A stretch of 64,000 bases of DNA from Cryptomeria japonica. Taxonomy: Eukaryota; Streptophyta; Pinopsida; Cupressales; Cupressaceae. The notes beneath the pieces are model-generated. The model worked only from the letters and a program-made list of their open reading frames with translations, did no database searches and had not been told where the DNA came from. The stretch spans positions 606,956,209 to 607,020,208 of the forward strand of contig NC_081413.1 of the NCBI RefSeq assembly GCF_030272615.1, read 5' to 3'. The position numbers and the translations under genes are program-made. This document shows positions 45,001 through 53,034 of the stretch, piece by piece. The stretch's first letter is position 1, and every line of letters begins with the position of its first letter.

Positions 45001-48000
45001 ATTAAAAGTGAAAATGTATTTCTAATCAGTATTAAGTCTGTAGATACATTTCTAACCAGTATTAAGTCTGCTGATATATTTCTAATCAGTATTAAGTCTG
45101 CATATATATTTCTAAATCAGTATTAAATCTGTTATACATTTCTAAAATCTGCATAAGATAGAATGAACAGAATCTGTAGAACTCTGACCAATCAGACAAT
45201 CTGTTCTTGAGGGGATGATACAGTACATATAAGGACGGCAAGAAGCCAAAAGGTCCATTCTAGGTTAAGCAGGGGTTGATAGATGGATGTGCTTCTGTAC
45301 CCCGGTACTATAAAGACTTAAGCAGGAGGTAACATAATGGTGGTACTTCCATACCCCTGAACCTGTTGGATAGGCTCAATGGCGCCATGTATGATCTCCC
45401 ACAGTACTTCACAATAGCAATGGGTTGATTGGATGGAGCTCCAAAGGCATTTATTGAATACCATAAGCATGAAAGTTCTATGTGTTTATTTGTGTTGCTA
45501 ATCAGGTTGCAGGTTCACGATTAAGGTTCTAATTCAATAATACACATTTCCAAGCATCCTCCAAACCATAATTAGGGCAATTTAGGGCAAATTAGGGCAA
45601 ATGGGTCACTAAAGTATTGGGTTATGATTAGGAAATTATGAACAAGAGAAAGCGAATATCATGGCAAATGTCCTATTTGGATATTTAAAGACTATGGGAC
45701 ATTATATGTTTATCCTTACCAACTCCAAATTGTCTACAAGTTGTCAGATATGAGTGGTAGAAAGATACATAGGTTCAATAGCTCAGCTAAGAACCAATCC
45801 CACAACTAAGCTACGGTACTCTTAGGATGCCCCATACTTGCATTATAAAGGGTGTAATGTGCTCTTTGTAAATTCCATACTTCAAGACAAATTGTTACAA
45901 GAATTGCATGAATTACCATCTGTAGGACATTTCAATCTTTTATAGACATAAAAAATTAGCAAAATGAAGCTTCTAAGATGGCATGAAGCATCATATCAAA
46001 AAATTTATCAAGTGGGATACCTATCAACACCACAAAGGAGAAACCATCAAGGCTTGAGGCACTCTATAGTTGTTACCAATTCCAACTATAGTATGGATGA
46101 TCGTCTCTTTGGATTTTATTGATGGGTTGCCTAAGTCAAGCAACAAATCAGTTTTTTTGTAGTTGTTGATCATCTCTCTAAGTATGCCCATTTCTATTCA
46201 TTGGCCCATCCTTATAAAGCCTTTATCATTGCACAAGTCTTCCTTGACCCAATCTTCCACCTGTATGGAATACCCATTTCCACTATCTGTGACCACAATC
46301 CCAACCTTCATTAGTAGCTTTTGATAGGAAAAATTGAAGCTAAAAGAAATGCAATTGAAAATGAGCTTGACATATCACCTGCAAATTGATGGTCAAACAT
46401 TTTTGTGTATTTATGTTGCTTTGTTTGGAGCAATAGACTTGTTGGGTTAAGTGGCATCTTACCATTCTTCATCCAAGATGACATCATATTAGGTTGTTTA
46501 TGGCCAACTACCAACATCTCTCTAATCTTACCTTCATTGCAATTCCAAGGTAATTCAACTCTTAGCCATTGAGAAAACATACACTTAACTCCCAAGGACA
46601 ACTTGATTTTGGCCAAGAACCATACGAAACAAGCAGACCAGCATTGTTCAAAGTGCACATTCACTAAAGGGTGCATCCTTGAAGCTCAAAGGCAGTAAAA
46701 AATTAGCACCGAAAGTCCATGGACCTTGTCAAGTGCAAAGTCAATTATAAATTGGAACTACCTCCTTCCAAGATAAATTTTGTTTTCCATGCATCCTATT
46801 TGAATGTCCTTGGACAATGTGCTCATGTTAAGTTGGCACTTCCCGACTTGGACAATAAAGGTTCCATCATCATCAAACTTGTGGCTTTTTGGACAAACAT
46901 TGACACCAACTCCATACCACACCATCATTATATGTTGCCTTGCAACCAGAAGACGCAACTTGTGAGCCTCTCCACTAGCTTCAACAACAATTTCTGTACC
47001 TCAAGCTTTGAGGACAATGCTTTCCAAAGGGCAAGGGCATGTTAGGACCCTTACATCCTAACCTTATAATATTATTTTATGAACATTGCTATTATTCTTC
47101 TTACCATATATACCCCCTATTCCCTTCCTTAGTCCTATTCTTCCATTTATCCCATTATCACTTTATGATGTAATACTTCTCCCTCCCTTATATAATAAAT
47201 GGGCCTACTTAGAATAGGGAATGTTCGATGTGTTAATCATTCATGTTGGGAGAATCACCCCCTCAAAATGGTTGTCAATAATAAATTAGCAGTTAATTGA
47301 GGATTCTAATTGAAGCTCAAAACATGCTCTCTCTCTCTTCCATAAAACTTAATTCAAATGCAATTTATTTGCCAACAAAGAAGCGAAGTAAACTAAAAAG
47401 ATGTTAGTATTGCTTCACCATTATGATGAAGAAAGTAACTAATTGCCAAGGTAAATATTTAACTTCTGATAAGACTGTCACTAAACAATTAAACTTTCTA
47501 TCTAGTAGTGTCCATTGACATTACATCAAACAGTCCATTCCTTCAAGAGGTGGCTATTAAAAATGTTCCAACAATGGAGGATTTCACATGGATGATTGAA
47601 GCAGAAGACAGAATAAAAAATAACATTAGAGAGGTTTCTCAAAAAGACAACACATGACAGACGCTACTTCAAGGATGGAAATGGTGATTATGATGAATAC
47701 TTGTCCTACGTATTTTGTTATAAGCTTTCCAAAATGTTTCTTGGTGCTATGCACATTATCCTTGGCTAAATTTGCTTGCCCTATTTAAATCGGTTGAGAA
47801 CATGAAGTCAAGCTACAATTTTCCAGGTGTTAGTAAATTCCAATGGGACAGGGGCTACCCAGAAATTAACACACCAAATAAAATGATTTCCTTGATTCTG
47901 AGTTACAATCTGCTTTCTGTTTCTCAAAACTACTTTCATACAAACTGAAAAACAATGCTTCTGATAAAAAGCTACAAATTCCAAAAAATAACTGACAAAT

Positions 48001-51000
48001 AAACAGTTTAAATACTCCTAACAACGATTTTCCTTCCCATAACAGCAAAATCAATAGGTTATACTTTGGAAAACAATAATGCCAAGCTTCAGTTTAAAGT
48101 TTAAACAGCTGAACCAGAGAGCTTTGAGATAAATGCATTCAGATCAATGCAGACAAAATCTGAATTATTATATATATATATTAGCAATAGCCAATGGTCA
48201 ACAACATAGATTGTGCCTTAACCTTCTGTCGTGGTTTTCCTTGTATCTATCTGGATTCTGAAATGTTATTTAATATAAATAAAGGGTTGGTTTTCAAAAT
48301 CTCCCAAATATTTCAGCCACATTCTAGTATGTTTTAAAATAATTTATATCTTATTCATAAAATTGCATCAGTTTCAAATTTCAGCTACAGTTTCAGTATC
48401 AGCAGATTCCAAAAACGTTTGTCAGCTATTATCTTGAAGCCCCTTTATTTGTTTTCATTGTTCCTTTTTTGGTTGTTTATAAGGGCCCTGGCCACCCAGG
48501 GATGGCCAGACACCCCCCCAGTTGCCATCCCCAACCCACCCCAAACTTCTCAAACATTTCTGGTCAGAATAGGAGCTCAAGGATGGCCGCAGGGACATTT
48601 CAAGGCATCCCCAGAACATATCTGTGATGGGGACATGTCCCCATGTAATGTAGGTTTTTTACCCTTTTCTGATGATACATATCTCAGCCTTAGATACAGC
48701 TAGAAATTTTATTATAGATTGAAGAGCTCTTCTGGCCATATCAGAAACTGACAGTCAAGTCTTTACAGTGTATTTGAGAATACATCTCCAGGTATAGCTG
48801 ACACCTTGTAAACATCAGATATTGAAAAAAAAAATCATGTTGAAAAAAAAAAGCAATAATCGGTACATTGGAAAAATGAATAATCACAAGAGAAGAATGG
48901 AGATTTGATATTGCATCGAAAATCACAGTGGGAGAAAGAAACCATAGGAAAAATCTGATACATACTGGCTCTGGATCTAAATTTTCTGATGTAACTTTGA
49001 AACGCCCCTTTTTCTGTACAGCAGGTACAGCTGACATTTCCCCTAAACTGTCTCGGTTTCCTGCACTACAAATATGTCATGACATACTCCTAGGACCTGT
49101 GTTAAAAGAAGCATGAAAATTGAAATTAGAGATAAGGAACTGTGTAATACTAGATGCACCTGCTGTATTGGTTCGCCTGTAAATGCAGTCAGAAGAGTGT
49201 GTGACATTCACCCTCTGAAAATTTGTTGATCTGCTGGAATTTTGTTCCAACTTGGTCTGATGTTGATCCCTGTTACTGCAAATAACATATTAGACAAAGA
49301 TGAGCAAAATAAACTGAAGGATCAGAACTATATGCGTCCTACATGTCAATAACATAATGCACTACATTCCAGGCTTTCAAAAAAGAAAGGCTGCAATTCC
49401 AGGGTTTAAGACTTTGAATTTACAACTTTTCTCTATTCCATCATCTGAAGCTTAGATTAGTGCAACAGCCTTCAAGATATCTGATGCTTTGGATGGAGGA
49501 TTCACATATTCCTTAAATTTAGAAGTAATGAGCCAAATACAGGTCACCCTACCATGGGTCATTTTTCCTGCTCTACTGCGTTCTTATGTTCATTTCAAGA
49601 ATTTTTTAAGCCTAATAAAGATCAACATTCAATAATTTCAGTTATTCAAGATTTTTCCTGACACCAAGTTCAGAAAAAAAAATTCGGTAACTCAGGGTAT
49701 CCCTGCAACCCAAGCCCAGTGCCCAACTTGCCTTACCTTGGGCTTGCTTACTGCCAAGTTCGGGTTTAGGAAGGGGTGAGCTTAGGGCGAGACTAGACCC
49801 TGGGGACGGACCAAGCCGCCTGTAAGCCAGATCCATCAAGTTCAGAAATTTATGTGGTAGATGCAAATTAAGATTTTTTCAGTCTAAGTCACATATATGA
49901 AGCGTTTTCTTCTGGAAAAAACTTGGACAGAATTTTGATATTTATAAGATCATTTTGAACATAATGGACATTCTGTTTGGAACAAATTTTGATAGGAAGG
50001 AGATTATTTCTGCTATTGCCAGCAATGGTATCAGTTGGTTTTAAAATCCAGTACATTTCCTTGTCAGACTAGCCAAATCTTTGATTGCATTGAACTCTTA
50101 AATTCTCTGATGGTTAGAACAGCTGCTAGACCAGCAGAAATTTTATTTGTTTCCTTAGTCAATACTTCTTTCTGATATAATATAAGCTCTTTTGACTAAG
50201 AAAAAACCCACTAAAGCCAGGCATCATACGAGTAACTTTACTATGCAAATAGATTTGCAGCAGGACAAAAACAGCTGGCTTCAGCTAACCTTTATTCAAA
50301 TATTTTCAATGTTGTTATGATTTTGTGTTCACTTAAATTAAACCTTTGAGTCGAAAGCACAAAAATATTTCAAGTTAATTTGGACTTCCAACCTCTTATT
50401 TCCAGCTTGAATTAGACTGCACACTTTGAGACTTTGCAGAAAAAAATTATTACTGTCCTCCTGAACATTGCACTTTTTGTCAAAGCATACCCATAATCAT
50501 GAGCCCTTAATTTATCATCCTTACAGGCATGCAATGCCACCAGTTCTGGGTCCAAAATCTTGATGCTTTCTGTTGGAATAATTAGGCCAATTATCTAATT
50601 ATTTAATTAACTATGTCCTTTAATTACTTTATTCACTTTTCTGAACTTAGGTGTTTTTTTCCTTTTATTTAATTAGCCTAATAATAGCTTAAGTTGTCTC
50701 ATTAATTATGATTGTGACACTTGGCATTGAGTAATTTAATCTTGCTTTAGGGTTTGCATCTAGGGTTTTATCATTATGCTTTTATAAGCATTCATTCATT
50801 CATTGTAACAAATTATTTTGTGCAATCAATACAGAATTCTCAGCTTGTTATTGAGCATATTATCTTTGCTTGATCTCTTTTATCTGACAAGTATTTTGCT
50901 TGCAGATGATTCTTGGCTCCTGTGGTTGTATCATCAACTCCTACACTTTCCATCTCAAGCATGCTGTAAGGATTGATATCAGCTGCAAACGTATCAATAT

Positions 51001-53034
51001 ATCCTCTATGTTTGTTTTTGTAACTTATCTGGCTAAGATCGTTCTCTATTTGTATAGTCTGATCTATATCTACACTAAAGTAAGCTTGTAGATACTCCAT
51101 ACACCAAATAATTTTAATAAAGCTTGTCAAAGTATGATCAAAAAAATTGAATGCCATTTCTCTTATCAATAGTAGGTAACTGCTAGTTTTTCCAGTTAAT
51201 CATTTGCTAACATAAATTTACTTTCGAACCTTCACATCTCTACTGAGCCTCCTTTAAGACATGCCAAAATTGTCTTCTGAACTTGCTTTCATAATAAAAT
51301 TCCATAACAAAAACATTGCTTTGCCTCCAGCAAAGGTGACTTCATGATTCCTTCTCTAATTTTGTTATTTTTAGTAATAAATCTTGTAGTAAAATTCTTC
51401 CTTTTGTCAAATGGTTTGATTATTGATCTTTTGTACTGGCTACTTTAACGTACTTTGTACTCCAGAAAATTACCATGTTCTTGTAGTGCATAAAGTTGTG
51501 AACCATATAATTTTTCCATGGTAGCATATCTATATAGATGACTTTGCAACAATACATGAATGAGGCAATCCAAACTACTATTTATTCAAAACTATTCCAA
51601 TGTTATTATTATATGTTATGTGAAATCGAACTTTGATTCAAAAGCAAAAACTAATTCAATTCAGCATGTGCTGTACTTCCAACCTTTTATCTCCACCTGG
51701 AGGAACATTTCCAACATTGGGAATTTGCTCAGAAACATGATGACCATCCTCCAGAATACTATCCTTTTTCTCCAAAGTATCCCCACAATCATGAACCTTT
51801 GATCCATCATCCTTCTGCGCCTGCAATACCACCAATTTGTGGTCCTTAAACTTAATATGCTCCATCTCAGGCATGCTGTGAGGATTGATATCGCCCTCAA
51901 AAACATCAACATTTTCTCTGTGAAACATCCAAGCAAATTTCACATTTTACAATGTTACTTTTGCAAATTAGCTCTCTCAGATAATTGATTAATTTGCCCA
52001 CGAGTACTACATAATCCATTTCATCAAAATCCACTGTTCAACTAAAAGTTTGCAGTACACTAAAAAACTACAATGCCATGAAAAATTAAATCAGAAACAG
52101 AGAAAAATTAAAAAAATATGTGAAAAATTACACACAGACAAAAAGGCAGACAACACCAAGTGTGGGGAGAATGTTTATGTTTCAAATATATCAATACATA
52201 GAATAATAATACCATAGGTAATATCAATTTTGGAAATTCACTTCAAACAAGCAACCCACTCATTATCAGATTTTGCAGTAAATGACTGTGATGATAGAAA
52301 AAACAGTGCAAAAAAAGGGAGCTAAGATAATCTGTGTCAACAAAAGAGGCATACTTTAGTCCATTTCGAGACTGGAGTGGCACAGAATCTTCCAAAGAGT
52401 GTGACTGAAGATGTATCATATAATCTCCACCCTGCCAACATAGCAATTCATAAGATTCCAACAGAACCAATCCCTCGCTCATATAATATTGACAAAGAAG
52501 TTCTGAAACAAACGTGTATTGTGTTTCAAACTACCAAATTGAAGTCAAAAGGATCCAAAAGCATGACACATATTCCCATCCATAAGATAATAGGTGTTAA
52601 GAATACAAAAGCTGACAAGCATATCAGTTGGGCCATTTCCTGAACTACTAGATTAGAGATCTTATCAAACATGCACTTACTTGCCCATTATTCTCTGGTC
52701 CAACCAATTCAGTTTTTACCATAGACTCTATTTCTTTCATGGGATTTGGATTTTCTATTGCTTTTGTATAATGCAATTCTTCAGCATCTTGTATCTACAA
52801 AAGAAAGGGAAAAGATTTGCGTTACTGAAATTCACAATGCAAATAAAGGGAGGTGTTACAAGAAATGCTCTTACTCTTCAATTAATAGTAACCAGAAATG
52901 TATGCATAAAGAAAAAGAAATAAATTTAAATATACTAAGGAGAATACAAAGAGAAAATAACCTACTGAAGAAGTCTGAAATTCTAAATCCTCCAAGTTGA
53001 AATTCCATGAGCTGACCCCTTTTTTGTATTCACT
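18005..53034 (-). CDS. FRAY2/BLUS1-like STE20-family kinase, C-terminal part (12 exons)
   Basis: Plant relatives of SPAK/OSR1 (GCK-VI) kinases are cytosolic serine/threonine kinases; BLUS1 acts in guard-cell blue-light signalling. Only the region after the kinase domain is in the window. Spliced in order, twelve exons give about 340 residues. Landmarks: EYKKGVSSWNFNLEDLEFQ (conserved just after the kinase domain), VQKKGRFKVTSENLDPEP, ATILPFMQN...TQREQIVNLIKSL, then a heptad-like tail EREQELLQQVVELQI...LERQLSALKQRKE ending in TGA. Junction phases agree at all eleven introns. The introns range from 128 bp to 23,275 bp and carry nested transposons, most of them opposite or unrelated to the gene. 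The N-terminal kinase exons are not seen, so the gene should continue beyond 64000 unless it is truncated. The family call is from motif recognition; the exact orthologue is unknown. Confidence 0.8.
18199..18250 (-). CDS. Kinase gene exon L
   Basis: 52 bp encoding VTNIAHEIQEGKRMNIK after the split arginine codon. The acceptor is aatttcag and the donor gtttgt. It continues the heptad pattern of exon K. Confidence 0.8.
18351..18412 (-). CDS. Kinase gene exon K
   Basis: 62 bp encoding IEAPSEREQELLQQVVELQI plus two bases. The acceptor is ttaagcag and the donor gtacat. It begins the C-terminal coiled-coil-like segment and lies 23.3 kb from exon J. Confidence 0.8.
18640..18725. repeat. TA/TG/CA microsatellite
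   Basis: Compound dinucleotide tract: ta runs, then tgtgtgtg, tacacaca, gcgcgtgcgcacacac, then tatatgtgcgtgtg. It is partly self-complementary and lies in the intron below exon J. Confidence 0.9.
18960..20651 (+). other. E4 leader (5' region of KYDKYQNE element)
   Basis: Non-coding region before the E4 ORF. It carries the hairpin array (separate entry), a TATA-like 'atttttatatctc' near 19573, and a strong splice-donor-like cag|gtatgtaag near 19665-19675. The E5 leader shows the same order: TATA-like 'tctatttaagg' near 55191, then aag|gtatgtt near 55262. The left end is not defined, because no TG...CA terminus with a target duplication was found. Confidence 0.5.
19167..20462 (+). repeat. Hairpin array in E4 leader (at least 11 units)
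   Basis: Units of ~33-35 bp with left arm acttgtaatcgggtct, a short loop, and right arm agacccgattacaagt start at about 19167, 19231, 19289, 19364, 19836, 19896, 20017, 20091, 20220, 20291 and 20430. The unit at 19167 is a perfect 15-bp stem with a 3-bp loop. Arm changes are often paired (for example ttgtaattgg with ccaattacaa, and tgtagtcg with cgactaca). Confidence 0.9.
20652..25153 (+). pseudogene. KYDKYQNE-family ORF, copy E4, broken
   Basis: The best preserved copy of the unrecognised ORF family. From MESSVVAEDVLTLLSFHHS it runs through KKMKYKYDKYQNEIAPSQV, IGHVDMFEFLERA and IIIRLDAKTIDKIFKVP to a stop at 21141. Later blocks: MNSYLVYIAASLRQFPGL and LFLQFPTFTYMRVGCF (21433-21795), KAMETKLQEIKLKKFKAKK and IWVDLRTKDVRRMDYNRL (to 22098), a basic serine/valine-rich middle (22102-23287), then a coiled-coil-like C-terminus (23290-23530 and 24560-25153) ending RDRRE. 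Solo LTR E6 interrupts it at 23536. Several stops and at least two frameshifts break it. No pol motif is visible. It might be a gag-like or plant-transposon-protein-like domain, but I cannot assign one. Confidence 0.65.
23536..24556 (-). mobile_element. E6: solo LTR, 1021 bp, inside E4 ORF
   Basis: TGTAATATCC...GGGACATTACA, flanked by the exact duplication TGAGA (23531-23535 and 24557-24561). Its reverse complement starts TGTAATGTCCC and is followed by 'ttagcctat..' and 'aggctaat' blocks and an 'ataaagt..actttat' block, as in the E1 LTR. It is therefore a minus-oriented relative of E1 LTRs. The E4 reading frame resumes after it. Confidence 0.88.
25481..26182 (-). repeat. 3' LTR of copia element
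   Basis: 702 bp, 697 of 702 bases identical to 34481-35182. It contains many short 'ccgat/atcgg' motifs and the inverted pair accggtcatgcc/ggcatgaccgat near 25687-25714. Confidence 0.95.
26183..26194 (-). promoter_or_regulatory. Copia polypurine tract
   Basis: The minus-strand GCTAAGAGGGAG abuts the start of the 3' LTR. Confidence 0.85.
26431..26800. repeat. 184-bp tandem duplication in copia 3' UTR
   Basis: Two diverged copies 184 bp apart, both containing 'gatatcagtattgcctaa', 'catatccaagttgtgat' and 'catggcacatccatgactt'. The pair lies between RNase H and the PPT. Confidence 0.8.
30114..30715 (+). repeat. Hairpin array in E2B
   Basis: Six palindromes with left arm cgctctggtccc and right arm gggacaggagcg start at about 30114, 30277, 30446, 30610, 30644 and 30679. 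The first four are 163-169 bp apart; the last three are in direct tandem. The loop is tgggaga or ttggaga. The position corresponds to the array in E2A. Confidence 0.88.
30888..31040. repeat. 32-bp tandem repeat in E2B
   Basis: About 4.5 copies of cagacttagccaaatttc followed by aggatcaggacttt, with starts at 30888, 30921, 30953, 30985 and 31017. It is absent from E2A. Confidence 0.92.
33810..34391 (-). CDS. Copia gag (capsid) part
   Basis: 194 codons from MANAIRFEDRLGGSEDFSAW. It has the plant copia gag features: a start with the W.F.I...L block, then AYKMFKALERTFEISNA.R and INAYFMRISVLKDELTTLD. It forms virus-like particles for the element. A stop codon at the end separates it from the knuckle/protease part, which follows in the same frame; the copia polyprotein is normally one ORF, so this stop is probably a mutation. 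Confidence 0.85.
   Translation of the reverse strand: MANAIRFEDRLGGSEDFSAWKFRIKMILRENKVDSYVQTESAQPKDETEKSTWIEGNDKAIKIIVDGVRNNIMPIIRKQETAYKMFKALERTFEISNASRTLALKREINHITMNKGQTINAYFMRISVLKDELTTLDYEIRGKELTLIALDGLPSGWSTFVQGISARSKYPKFERLRDDCLQEESRLNKVGIK
34469..34480 (-). promoter_or_regulatory. Copia primer-binding site (tRNA-iMet)
   Basis: On the minus strand TGGTATCAGAGC directly follows the 5' LTR with no gap. It is complementary to initiator tRNA-Met. Confidence 0.92.
34481..35182 (-). repeat. 5' LTR of copia element
   Basis: 702 bp. It differs from the other LTR at plus positions 34670, 34773, 35045, 35099 and 35139 only. Confidence 0.95.
35944..37135 (-). pseudogene. hAT transposase remnant hAT-1 (C-terminal half)
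   Basis: A minus-strand decayed hAT transposase. Pieces in order: DYFWVDVKSLNF and PICEVIKFPDLDQPCLREIY (the conserved segment before the dimerisation domain), NKFNTPLHCIGYALNP, then GWWWNHGGERSKLQSFAIRL and SLSCDRNWSSYGFIN (hAT C-terminal dimerisation domain; the usual catalytic 'CERNWS' glutamate is here aspartate). It ends with an acidic tail. Several stops and shifts are present and no terminal repeats were found. It overlaps in domain content with hAT-2, so it is a separate copy. It lies in the kinase intron, same strand as the gene. Confidence 0.75.
37141..39044. other. Unassigned intron sequence
   Basis: No gene, LTR terminus or clear repeat recognised. AT-rich with short open frames only. 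The left part may belong to the hAT-1 remnant. Confidence 0.4.
39045..39963 (+). mobile_element. Gypsy-type solo LTR, 919 bp
   Basis: Starts TGTAATAACCCACC and ends GGGTTGTGACA, with near-matching flanks CATAT (39040-39044) and CAGAT (39964-39968). The TGTAATAACCC start is common in plant gypsy LTRs. It contains the 39130-39295 tandem repeat. The one-base mismatch in the duplication suggests age or a misplaced end. Confidence 0.6.
39130..39295. repeat. ~22-25-bp tandem repeat in solo LTR
   Basis: About seven degenerate copies of 'ggcatctatccatacgggat' in direct tandem. Confidence 0.85.
39964..41687. other. AT-rich intron sequence
   Basis: No gene seen. 40840-41480 is extremely AT-rich with many att/taa runs and no long ORF. 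A possible old coding fragment at 40517-40828 (minus) has no recognised motif. Confidence 0.4.
41688..41746 (-). CDS. Kinase gene exon J
   Basis: 59 bp encoding HFSNLGTKLPSCNGFDNLT after the split codon. The acceptor is tctgtgacag and the donor gtctgt, which is weak but gives the phase 0 needed by exon K. Confidence 0.6.
41860..41911 (-). CDS. Kinase gene exon I
   Basis: 52 bp encoding EQIVNLIKSLSQGKFSS plus one base. The acceptor is gctttcag and the donor gttcaa. QREQIVNLI across the H/I junction matches the family's conserved helix. Confidence 0.78.
42023..42124 (-). CDS. Kinase gene exon H
   Basis: 34 codons including VAMATILPFMQNISERNDTQ. The acceptor is atggctcag and the donor gtaaag, phase 0 at both ends, so it joins directly to exon G across a 6.8-kb intron. 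It could be an alternative start, since an ATG sits just upstream. Confidence 0.75.
42440..44071 (-). pseudogene. hAT transposase remnant hAT-2
   Basis: Minus-strand pieces in the right order: a BED-type N-terminus with KPDPKSLLWKYVTI and GSYTMVCGHLCQKIGIG (44071-43829), a DUF659-like block GISIICNGWADAINRRLINV (43474-43226), continuing into VIDNAEICRAAGLV, then LKRLVDVKQSLKNMVISDIW (near 42860), then RWNKMTTPL (near 42560). Many stops and frameshifts. It is the N-terminal to middle part of a plant hAT gene and dead. It sits in the 6.8-kb kinase intron between exons G and H. Confidence 0.8.
44072..44571. other. AT-rich spacer
   Basis: No gene seen. The sequence is dominated by aaat/attaa runs. 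Confidence 0.4.
44572..45560 (+). repeat. LTR-like fragment
   Basis: Starts TGTCATGCCCCC, like the left end of E3, and has a TATA-like 'gatataaaaggg' at 44877-44888 with a plausible transcribed part after it. The 3' limit is unclear. A 28-30-bp tandem repeat (45009-45150) lies within it. Confidence 0.45.
45009..45150. repeat. ~30-bp tandem repeat
   Basis: About five degenerate copies of 'tttctaatcagtattaagtc' plus 8-10 bases. Confidence 0.85.
45640..47039 (+). pseudogene. Ty3/gypsy pol 3' part (RNase H/integrase), broken
   Basis: Plus-strand remains: a segment before the integrase (LLQELHELPSVGHFN), RNKGETIK-like and T.VW-like stretches, then the integrase core DFIDGLPKSSNKSVF followed in shifted frame by VVVDHLSKYAHF and LYGIPISTICDHNP. 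From 46719, CKVNYKLELPPSKINFVFHASYL is the integrase C-terminal 'V.Y.L.LP....IHPVFHVS.L' module. Stops and frameshifts throughout. The motif order identifies gypsy; the clade is not certain. Confidence 0.82.
47040..47324 (+). repeat. Possible truncated LTR after gypsy remnant
   Basis: After a purine-rich aaagggcaagggca the sequence reads TGTTAGGACCC, with a TATA-like cttatataataaa near 47190. No partner LTR was found. TGCTC occurs at 44567-44571 and 47325-47329, just outside the 44572 start and the 'ca' at 47324, which may be a target duplication. Confidence 0.35.
47330..48965. other. Unassigned intron sequence
   Basis: No exon or element recognised. 48480-48640 is locally C-rich, with the palindrome ggggacatgtcccc near 48620. 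Confidence 0.4.
48966..49060 (-). CDS. Kinase gene exon G
   Basis: 95 bp ending VQKKGRFKVTSENLDPEP. The acceptor is tagtgcag and the donor gtatgt. The GRF.VTSENL block is conserved in the C-terminal region of plant FRAY2/BLUS1-like kinases. Confidence 0.82.
49160..49275 (-). CDS. Kinase gene exon F
   Basis: 116 bp encoding NRDQHQTKLEQNSSRSTNFQ and 18 further codons. The acceptor is ttatttgcag and the donor gtgcat. It enters with one base, completing the codon from exon D, and leaves one base for exon G. Confidence 0.7.
50393..51005 (-). pseudogene. Duplicated exon D', dead, split by a solo LTR
   Basis: A tandem copy of exon D: ADINPYSMLEMES aligns to GDINPHSMPEMEH, and IKILDPELVALHACKDDK to IKFKDHKLVVLQAQKDDG. 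The acceptor (catag) and the sequence at the donor are still visible. A solo LTR (50571-50945) sits in the middle, and the 3' half has an in-frame TAA, so it cannot serve as a coding exon. The flanking intron also matches that of exon D, so the duplicated unit is larger than the exon. Confidence 0.75.
50571..50945. mobile_element. Solo LTR, 375 bp, in exon D'
   Basis: The sequence starts TGTTGGAATAATTAGG and ends CAACTCCTACA. It is flanked by the exact 5-bp duplication CTTTC (50566-50570 and 50946-50950). The small size and TGTTGGAATA start suit a Ty1/copia LTR. It is missing from the homologous exon D, which confirms the insertion. Confidence 0.88.
51684..51917 (-). CDS. Kinase gene exon D
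   Basis: 234 bp beginning ENVDVFEGDINPHSMPEMEH. The acceptor is gtttcacag and the donor gttgga, a non-ideal donor chosen because it gives the phase needed by exon F. Reading past it meets a stop about 25 bases further on. A decayed tandem copy lies at 50393-51005. Confidence 0.65.
52355..52404 (-). CDS. Kinase gene exon C
   Basis: 50 bp encoding SHSLEDSVPLQSRNGL plus two bases. The acceptor is catcttcag and the donor gtatgc. The end phase matches the start of exon D. It is the weakest of the upper exons because it is short and not conserved in sequence. Confidence 0.6.
52681..52794 (-). CDS. Kinase gene exon B
   Basis: 38 codons beginning IQDAEELHYTKAIENPNPMK. The acceptor is ttcttttgtag and the donor gtaagt, phase 0 at both ends. 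The intron to exon A is 171 bp. Confidence 0.8.
52966..53034 (-). CDS. Kinase gene exon A
   Basis: 23 codons, SEYKKGVSSWNFNLEDLEFQ then TSS. The acceptor is ttttctttag and the donor gtaggt, phase 0 at both ends. WNFNLEDL is the hallmark segment following the catalytic domain in plant FRAY2/BLUS1-like kinases. Confidence 0.8.

Noticed and set aside
52377-52643. 88-codon plus-strand frame with plausible composition
   Set aside because: It overlaps minus-strand exon C and its intron, and has no motif. The splice-phase evidence favours the minus strand.
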